From Gracilaria vermiculophylla (lineage: Eukaryota > Rhodophyta > Florideophyceae > Gracilariales > Gracilariaceae), in the NCBI GenBank assembly GCA_019155205.2, contig JAHNZQ020000308.1, forward strand, positions 4,033,858 to 4,097,857: a stretch of 64,000 nt of DNA. Reading direction: 5' to 3'. Numbering within the stretch: position 1 is the first letter of the stretch; each line of letters starts with the position of its first letter. The notes beneath the pieces were generated by a model. That model was not told the origin of the DNA and did not search any database. It worked only from the letters and a program-made list of their open reading frames with translations. The position numbers were made by a program, and so were the translations under genes. This document shows, piece by piece, positions 58,722-64,000 of this stretch.

Positions 58722-60061
58722 GCAATGAAGACCATGTTTTTCGAATCAACCGAGCGCGTGGGCTGGCTCGAGAACGGTCCTCCGCGATTTAACGTTGGAG
58801 CTTCTGAATCACCAACGCTAAATCGCGATCTTACCATAACGTATTTGTTTATTCATGAAATGAAAAACACAAAATTTTCCAGTCACGTTGTGGGGGAGTT
58901 TTGAGATGCTGCTCTGCATTCTCTGCAACTATCGTCGATATCTTCTTCCCAATCTTGTATACATTGAAAAGTTATTTATCCTTGGAGCGGTGCAGCTGCA
59001 GGCCATTGAGGTATAATCGCACAGATTGCAATCAAAGACTTCTCTACTCGGGTACGATGGCAATCCGATGCGGCGGATTCTAGCAATTCTGCCATCAGAT
59101 TGCACGTAAATTTATAGGGGAAATTCGTATTGGGTATATCATGTATCGCAAATGTTACTACCAGTTCAGAACCAAAAACTGGACGATGCAGGAAGTATTT
59201 GAGGCATGAGTATTTTTGAGGGTTAACGCAAGGTTTGAGGATAGGAAGTTACGAAGGTCTTTGTAACTATCAAATGAGGTCTTTTCACCTTAGTAATTTG
59301 AACGGACTCCGCAATACATAAAGAATATTGCAATTAGATAAATGGCCCGCTCAAATTTTCTTATGGCCATCAAATTGGTGACTGGAAACCCCAAGGAATC
59401 CAGAATTGCATGATATTTTGCATTCCCCCCCCCCCGTTCCTAACAAATTGGTCCCACCTCTGTGGATATATCAATGAGAAGTTCGCGCAGTGCTCTGCAC
59501 TGGCCAGCAGTTTGAGGCGTTGACATCCGTTGTCTTATGCATGGTTGGTCTCTTTACGTTGTTCCAGAGAGCTGGTCTGAACGTCAGACTTTGAATGCGC
59601 GAACATCCATTCAATCTTGTCTGCGTGCATTGTGAGAAATACTGTTGAGTGGAAGCTGATACCTTACGATGTCCCCCTGTTGCGTACACGAAACAAACAG
59701 TTGTCTGGGGTGGCAGGTAAGGGGGGAAACGTCTAATTAGGTTTGCTCTAGTCATCCTCGCATGCTATCTAAAATCTCACGTGTCGGCCTGGTTCAGAGA
59801 GTAGAATAGACAGCTGCGTGACTTTACAAAGATCGTGATAAGCAACTGCTGCGCTGTACATTGCGTTGTGAGTCAGCGACTCTTCCAGGAATCTACGATT
59901 CGCGACCATTTCTGTATTCGTGAAGAGGATAAAAAGCTTGTCGTGGTGACCTAAGACCGATTTCATGCGTTTTAAACAAGAGCAGCTGCAGTACGAGCGT
60001 ATTGAATATCGAGCGGCTAAGAGTTATTCGTGCAGTGACTCTCCAATCTTCAAAAACGTAA
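58722..60061. other. Intergenic, nothing recognised
   Basis: 1.34 kb between divergent genes. It contains a C homopolymer of about 10 at 59427-59436. No coding, RNA or repeat pattern supported. Confidence 0.5.
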
Positions 60062-62533
60062 ATGGTGAACTATAACATGACATCTGAATGCCTATTCTAT
60101 AATCCTGATGATGACAGTTATTCGCAGAGAGAAGCTGAGAAGTTCCGACGTTGGTCCGCGTTGTTTGCTAATGTCCTGAGCGGCGTCGTTAGAATTGGTT
60201 CAAGAACTCCGATTCGAAACAAGCCCATATTCCTTACTCCTGAAGTTCTTCCAGGCGGGTTTGCCAGTGGTCGTTTTTCAGCGGGAGGAAATCTTGCTGA
60301 TTTCGAAAGGGAACTGGTTGCCAAAAACCACTTGGAAGTTCGAACCTCCGTAAATGAACGAGACGTTTGGCTGCAGAATTCACGAAAATCTTTGAACTTG
60401 CATTTTTTGTCTGCAGAGGGATTGCGTGAACTGTACCAATTTCTCGAGTCTGGAAAGTATCATTGCGTGTATCCAGAAGAAGCTGCTCTCCTTGTCGTGG
60501 TATGGATGCTCAAACGTGGGGACGCAGAGTTGGCTCGTGGTTTGGTGAACACCATCATGCCGTATTTTGGAGACGTTCGTTTTTACCCACGACCTTCATC
60601 GGCACCTATAAGTTTAGATTTGAAGTGCAGTTTGCTCTCTGTCGGCGCATTTAAGAGAGAGATTTCTGATATGCGAATATCGAAAGGTAGTTTTTCGTAT
60701 GCTGTGAACAAACTAATTGTCGAGGACTTCGCCCCCAACTACGATGGACTTCTGTCATTGTTGCTAGCTACTTGCAATAGTGATCTGATTCCTTTCAAAT
60801 CTCGACTTTCAAATAACATGGTTGCGGCCTTCACAACGCTTTTCAAAAACTTTGAGCAAATTCAGAGAGTGTATAATGCTTTCTTTGATATGGCAAAGCG
60901 TCCAAAAAGGGAAATGAAGCAGCTTGGAGACTCACGGAATTGCGGTAAATTGTTGAGAATTACGAAGAACCTTATAGAAAGCAAATCAAAACGGCTTTCA
61001 AGACAAGACAAGATTGTGGCGCATCAGATACTGGTTCAAATTCGAGATGACTCAAGGCGAGGACTGCCTTGCGAATGGGTGCCGGGTGAGAACTTCGAAA
61101 ACGGGGGGTTAAGTTTGGATAAACTTCCGAGAAAACTAAAAACCTTCAGAGCGAATCAGAGAAAGACTACTCAGGCGGAACATCAGTTGGTTTCACGTAA
61201 CTGGAAAAAGCTCTCGGTAGACCGAGTTTCCAAGGTTAGTATAGATGATCAAACTGGAGTTGATGATGTTCGGTCATTGACCCAGCCCGTTTTTCGGAGT
61301 GAAGCAGAGCGCTATGGAGTTAAGCGTGGCAGCACAGTGCCGCTATCAATTTCTCGACTCGCGACAAAGCTCGAGAGGAAACCTATTGAGAACATGTTTG
61401 AGGAAGGATTGATACCTTCAATGGAAGCCTTAGCCATGTTGTTCGATCAAATTATGGGGTCTGTGCAGACACGATGGCCGGGGCCCATTGAGATGAGGCA
61501 ACTATATGCATCACTTTTTGGAGCTTTTCGTCGCCGCCGATCTCTTCTACTACTAAATTACCAGTCGCAACTAAGATTTGAAGAACTTCCGTGGGTGCAT
61601 CATCTCGAAGAGGTTCGGCGCAAACAAATTGGAACATCGAGTGACCACAACCTTGATATCTTCTGCGATTTGATCCGAAAATGCATTTCTAAATGGCCTG
61701 AAGTCATGATTCCGAACAAGATGGTCACCGCCCTGGATCACATGGCTAGAGATTACGGAGTATCAACTGCGAAAGGCCCGTGGATTGGACTACTTCCAGA
61801 GTTAGCAGCGGATATTTTTATGGGTGGATTCACCTCGAAATGGTACGACCATGCTACCATGGCAAAGAATATGATGTCGTCCTTGCTCTACGGGAAATAC
61901 TACGCGACTGGAGCTGAAGCCTCTCCCTGGAATGAAATGACACGATCGCCGCACGAGACCGATCCACAGAGCAAAGGAGTGCAATTTTCAACCTTATGTG
62001 CAAAACGCGCTGAGCGTCTTAAAGTAGAGGGATGGGTAGCTCGGAATGGAGCCGTTATCGAAGAATCTATGATTCTTACCGGCCAGAATTATCCGTACCT
62101 TTTGCAAGTCTTAAAGTTCTATGGGAAAAACTTTAGCAGCACAGAAGTGAAAGGGATAAGTGTTAAATGTTTCCATCGTTTAAAGAAGATGTCGAAGCTG
62201 GCACTGGACGACAAGAACCCCTGGCAAACAAGACTGCAGGTCACAAAAAATGTGGCTTACGGTTGGCGTCAAATGGTGGCTTTGGTTTCCATAATGGATC
62301 AAACAGATATAGAGCATTTTTTCCGCCAGACGGCTTCCCTGAACGAGGCCGCTGGTGGGTGCACTTTGCAAAGGGCTCTGGTGGACCTACGAGCTGCATG
62401 GATAGCATCGCAGAATGAAAGCCCCGTTCGCCGCCGTCCATGGAAGCCGTTGAGAGGGTGGCACAGTGGCAAGCACGGTCTCTGGGATAAATCATGGTGC
62501 GAGAAGATGAAAGCAATGGTAGAGCATTCATAG
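60062..62533 (+). CDS. Large hypothetical protein, unrecognised family
   Basis: 823 residues in a single exon, start MVNYNMTSECLFYNPDDDSY; a second Met lies at residue 6. Well-ordered, mixed alpha/beta composition with Trp, Phe, Cys and few repeats: ALLVVVWMLKRGDAELARGL, IMPYFGDVRFYPRPSSAPIS, MRQLYASLFGAFRRRRSLLL, FEELPWVHHLEEVRRKQIG, MAKNMMSSLLYGKYYATGA, LTGQNYPYLLQVLKFYGKNF, NPWQTRLQVTKNVAYGWRQM. No signal peptide or membrane segment is evident. The last ~50 residues are basic and Trp-rich. I do not recognise any domain or catalytic motif. The uninterrupted length makes it a real gene. Confidence 0.8.
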   Translation: MVNYNMTSECLFYNPDDDSYSQREAEKFRRWSALFANVLSGVVRIGSRTPIRNKPIFLTPEVLPGGFASGRFSAGGNLADFERELVAKNHLEVRTSVNERDVWLQNSRKSLNLHFLSAEGLRELYQFLESGKYHCVYPEEAALLVVVWMLKRGDAELARGLVNTIMPYFGDVRFYPRPSSAPISLDLKCSLLSVGAFKREISDMRISKGSFSYAVNKLIVEDFAPNYDGLLSLLLATCNSDLIPFKSRLSNNMVAAFTTLFKNFEQIQRVYNAFFDMAKRPKREMKQLGDSRNCGKLLRITKNLIESKSKRLSRQDKIVAHQILVQIRDDSRRGLPCEWVPGENFENGGLSLDKLPRKLKTFRANQRKTTQAEHQLVSRNWKKLSVDRVSKVSIDDQTGVDDVRSLTQPVFRSEAERYGVKRGSTVPLSISRLATKLERKPIENMFEEGLIPSMEALAMLFDQIMGSVQTRWPGPIEMRQLYASLFGAFRRRRSLLLLNYQSQLRFEELPWVHHLEEVRRKQIGTSSDHNLDIFCDLIRKCISKWPEVMIPNKMVTALDHMARDYGVSTAKGPWIGLLPELAADIFMGGFTSKWYDHATMAKNMMSSLLYGKYYATGAEASPWNEMTRSPHETDPQSKGVQFSTLCAKRAERLKVEGWVARNGAVIEESMILTGQNYPYLLQVLKFYGKNFSSTEVKGISVKCFHRLKKMSKLALDDKNPWQTRLQVTKNVAYGWRQMVALVSIMDQTDIEHFFRQTASLNEAAGGCTLQRALVDLRAAWIASQNESPVRRRPWKPLRGWHSGKHGLWDKSWCEKMKAMVEHS

Positions 62534-62960
62534 CAGTTGCATGAATGCTTTTATTCTGTAAATATTGAGCGCATTTTCGAATGAAAAAAGCTTTGATTGT
62601 GATGGCCTTTAAGTACAGATGTCTCTTACAAAATTCATTTGTTTAGTTACGGCCATACCCCAGACAGAGTTGAATGGCAGGAGCACAGGGAGCGAGAGCA
62701 AGAGATGCAAAAAATTGGTGGCGAGGCGGACTCAACTGGGATCACTGCACTCAGTCCTTATTACTGGTTTCTTCTGCATGTCCCAAGGTACAAATGGCGC
62801 TCAAAATTTTGGCACATTGTACTTTTTTGACTCGCATGAAATCACGTTAATCACATGCATGATCGTTTAAAGCTTACGAGCCTAAGGCTGATCTCCCGAA
62901 ACGTAGACTGAAAGAAAAGTTTTTGGGATCCCTATCGTGGTCATCCGCTGTTCGACAAGC
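62534..62960. other. Intergenic, possible small exon
   Basis: 427 bases. A 63-codon frame at 62639-62830 (SYGHTPDRVEWQEHREREQE ... HVPRYKWRSKFWHIVLF) has protein-like composition and a TTTGTTTAG acceptor-like string just before it, but no donor with a sensible first exon was found. Confidence 0.35.
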
Positions 62961-64000
62961 ATGAAGTTGAAGTTGAAGACCTGTTTCATTTGTCCAACAG
63001 CCTCCGCTTTTAATATACCGCTTCGAAAAGTTGCTGTTTCCACAGTTCTAGCTGCCGCTTTATATTCTTTACCTGCTCACCCTGTCCGAGCTGCACCAGC
63101 GATAGACGTTGTACGAGACACTGAGCATGAATTTGCTGAGCAGGCATGGAAGTTTGTCAATGACTACTACCTAGACCCCTCCTTCAATCATTTAGATTGG
63201 CAAAGCCAGCTTGAAAAGCTTCTCAATGCGCCACTGCCTGATCGAGCTTCCACATACAGAGCTCTGCGAAAGGCCGTTGCAAGACTGGACGACCGCTACA
63301 CCCGTGTGTTGGACCCCAAACAAATGGAACAGCTCCGAAAGTTTGACATATCTGGTGTTGGGCTACTACTGAGCAACGACGCGTCGGGCCGTCTCATCGT
63401 TGCGACTGAACCGCCGAAAAATACTGCTGCCGCCAAAGCGGGTGTCAAGCGCGGTGATCAGGTTTTAGAAGTTGAGGGTCGAAATGTAACCGATGTTTCA
63501 CCGTTTGAAGTTGCCGAATGGATGCAAGGACCAGACGGAAGCGCTATGCAGATACGTTTTCGAGATCGGGGCATGACAACTCTCACGCGCAAGTATCAAG
63601 CAGAAAGCTCGCCTGCAGCTGTAACCAAGGTTGCAACTGTCAATCGTTCAGATGGACGAATGGGATACATTCGCCTGTCTGAGTTCAGGGCGTCCGGCCG
63701 TACAGAAGTTTCAAACGCGTTACAAAAGCTTTTGGCGGATGGTGCTGAGTGGATTGTCATCGATTTACGAGGAAACCATGGTGGGGTCTTTGAGGGTGCC
63801 TTAGAGATCGCTGGGTTGTTAGAGGGAGATGGTCAAACCGTGGCTCGAGTAAGCGGTCGAAACACGCGCGCTGGAGGTTTGCAAGAGTCATACAAATCCC
63901 GTTTTGTCAAAGGAGAAAACTTTATTGATGACAAAATCGACCTTGCTGTGCTAATCGATAATGAAAGTGCAAGCAGCAGTGAGGTATTGGCTGGGGGCCT
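62961..64000 (+). CDS. ctpA: Plastid C-terminal processing peptidase CtpA, 5' part (runs off right edge)
   Basis: From ATG 62961 the frame is open to the window end (346 codons, no stop). The start MKLKLKTCFICPTASAFNIP then VAVSTVLAAALYSLPAHPVR-A is a bipartite presequence: a stroma-targeting part plus a hydrophobic lumenal signal with an A-x-A-like cleavage end. Next is the S41 cap (AWKFVNDYYLDPSFNHLDWQ, LDDRYTRVLDPKQME), a PDZ domain (GVGLLLSNDASGRLIV, AGVKRGDQVLEVEGRNVTDV), and the protease core (RMGYIRLSEFRASGRTEV, WIVIDLRGNHGG, VLIDNESASSSEVLAGG) with the catalytic Ser region at the very end. The catalytic Lys lies beyond the window. CtpA cleaves the D1 precursor of photosystem II in the thylakoid lumen. 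Confidence 0.95.
   Translation, partial: MKLKLKTCFICPTASAFNIPLRKVAVSTVLAAALYSLPAHPVRAAPAIDVVRDTEHEFAEQAWKFVNDYYLDPSFNHLDWQSQLEKLLNAPLPDRASTYRALRKAVARLDDRYTRVLDPKQMEQLRKFDISGVGLLLSNDASGRLIVATEPPKNTAAAKAGVKRGDQVLEVEGRNVTDVSPFEVAEWMQGPDGSAMQIRFRDRGMTTLTRKYQAESSPAAVTKVATVNRSDGRMGYIRLSEFRASGRTEVSNALQKLLADGAEWIVIDLRGNHGGVFEGALEIAGLLEGDGQTVARVSGRNTRAGGLQESYKSRFVKGENFIDDKIDLAVLIDNESASSSEVLAGG

Noticed and set aside
1..64000. CRISPR arrays, prokaryotic operons, rRNA genes
   Set aside because: No regularly spaced repeats, ribosome-binding-site arrays or rRNA sequence; the window is eukaryotic nuclear DNA.

Overview
This 64 kb window is nuclear DNA of a compact, intron-poor eukaryotic alga, most likely a multicellular (florideophyte) red alga of the Chondrus type. 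The signs are many plastid-targeted proteins with N-terminal presequences carrying a Phe near the start (IspF-HisE, RbfA, TrhO-like fusion, CtpA), single long exons with only rare short introns (74-102 nt, near the 5' end), CBM48 starch-binding domains without an obvious plastid presequence, and heavy LTR-retrotransposon load. The species call is inference; the algal/plastid call is firmer. There is one 100-N assembly gap at 20594-20693.

Region 1-21.05 kb is a transposon graveyard with no intact host gene seen. It holds (i) a decayed + strand Ty3/gypsy element at about 1.2-5.8 kb with gag, DTG protease, RT, RNase H and integrase in order, all broken; (ii) two diverged direct copies of an unrecognised Pro/Ala-rich coding remnant on the - strand (6.48-7.57 and 8.66-9.54 kb) with an LTR between them; (iii) a - strand Ty3/gypsy relic with RNase H, integrase and chromodomain (10.0-12.1 kb); (iv) a nearly full-length + strand Ty3/gypsy element with LTRs at 13.2 and 18.9 kb, whose integrase gene is split by a 554-bp solo LTR with a clean 5-bp target duplication; and (v) an AT-rich Tc1-type DD34E transposon with matching terminal inverted repeats and TA target sites (19.58-21.03 kb). 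The LTR family of the solo insertion occurs three times (1-307 -, 7810-8599 +, 17624-18177 +).

Region 21.4-64 kb is gene dense. In order: IspF-HisE fusion (+), divergent IGPS-like protein (-), PAM2-DUF1771-Smr protein (-), tandem CBM48 protein ending in a CaaX box (+), CDF zinc transporter (+), SPATA20/DUF255 thioredoxin-fold protein (-), tRNA-Arg(UCU) with an 11-nt insert after the D arm (+), WDR75/Utp17 (+), Bub2-like TBC protein (-), KLHDC4 kelch protein (-), MTAP/PNP-family phosphorylase (+), ZNHIT3 (-), divergent H2B (-) / H2A (+) pair with shared promoter and histone 3' stem-loops, a TrhO-rhodanese plus O-methyltransferase fusion (-), RbfA (+), Erv/ALR sulfhydryl oxidase (-), a small SANT-like protein (+), STN1 (+), an unknown plastid-type protein (-), a Ulp/SENP SUMO protease (+), 5-hydroxyisourate hydrolase (-), an unknown 823-residue protein (+), and the start of plastid CtpA (+), which runs off the right edge.

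The main discoveries are fusions. TrhO makes 5-hydroxyuridine at tRNA position 34 and TrmR-type COMT-family enzymes methylate it to 5-methoxyuridine; here both appear in one presequence-bearing polypeptide, divergently paired with the ribosome maturation factor RbfA. IspF (isoprenoid MEP pathway) is fused to HisE (histidine pathway), two unrelated plastid pathways. A starch-binding CBM48 protein with a C-terminal prenylation box suggests membrane tethering to cytosolic floridean starch.
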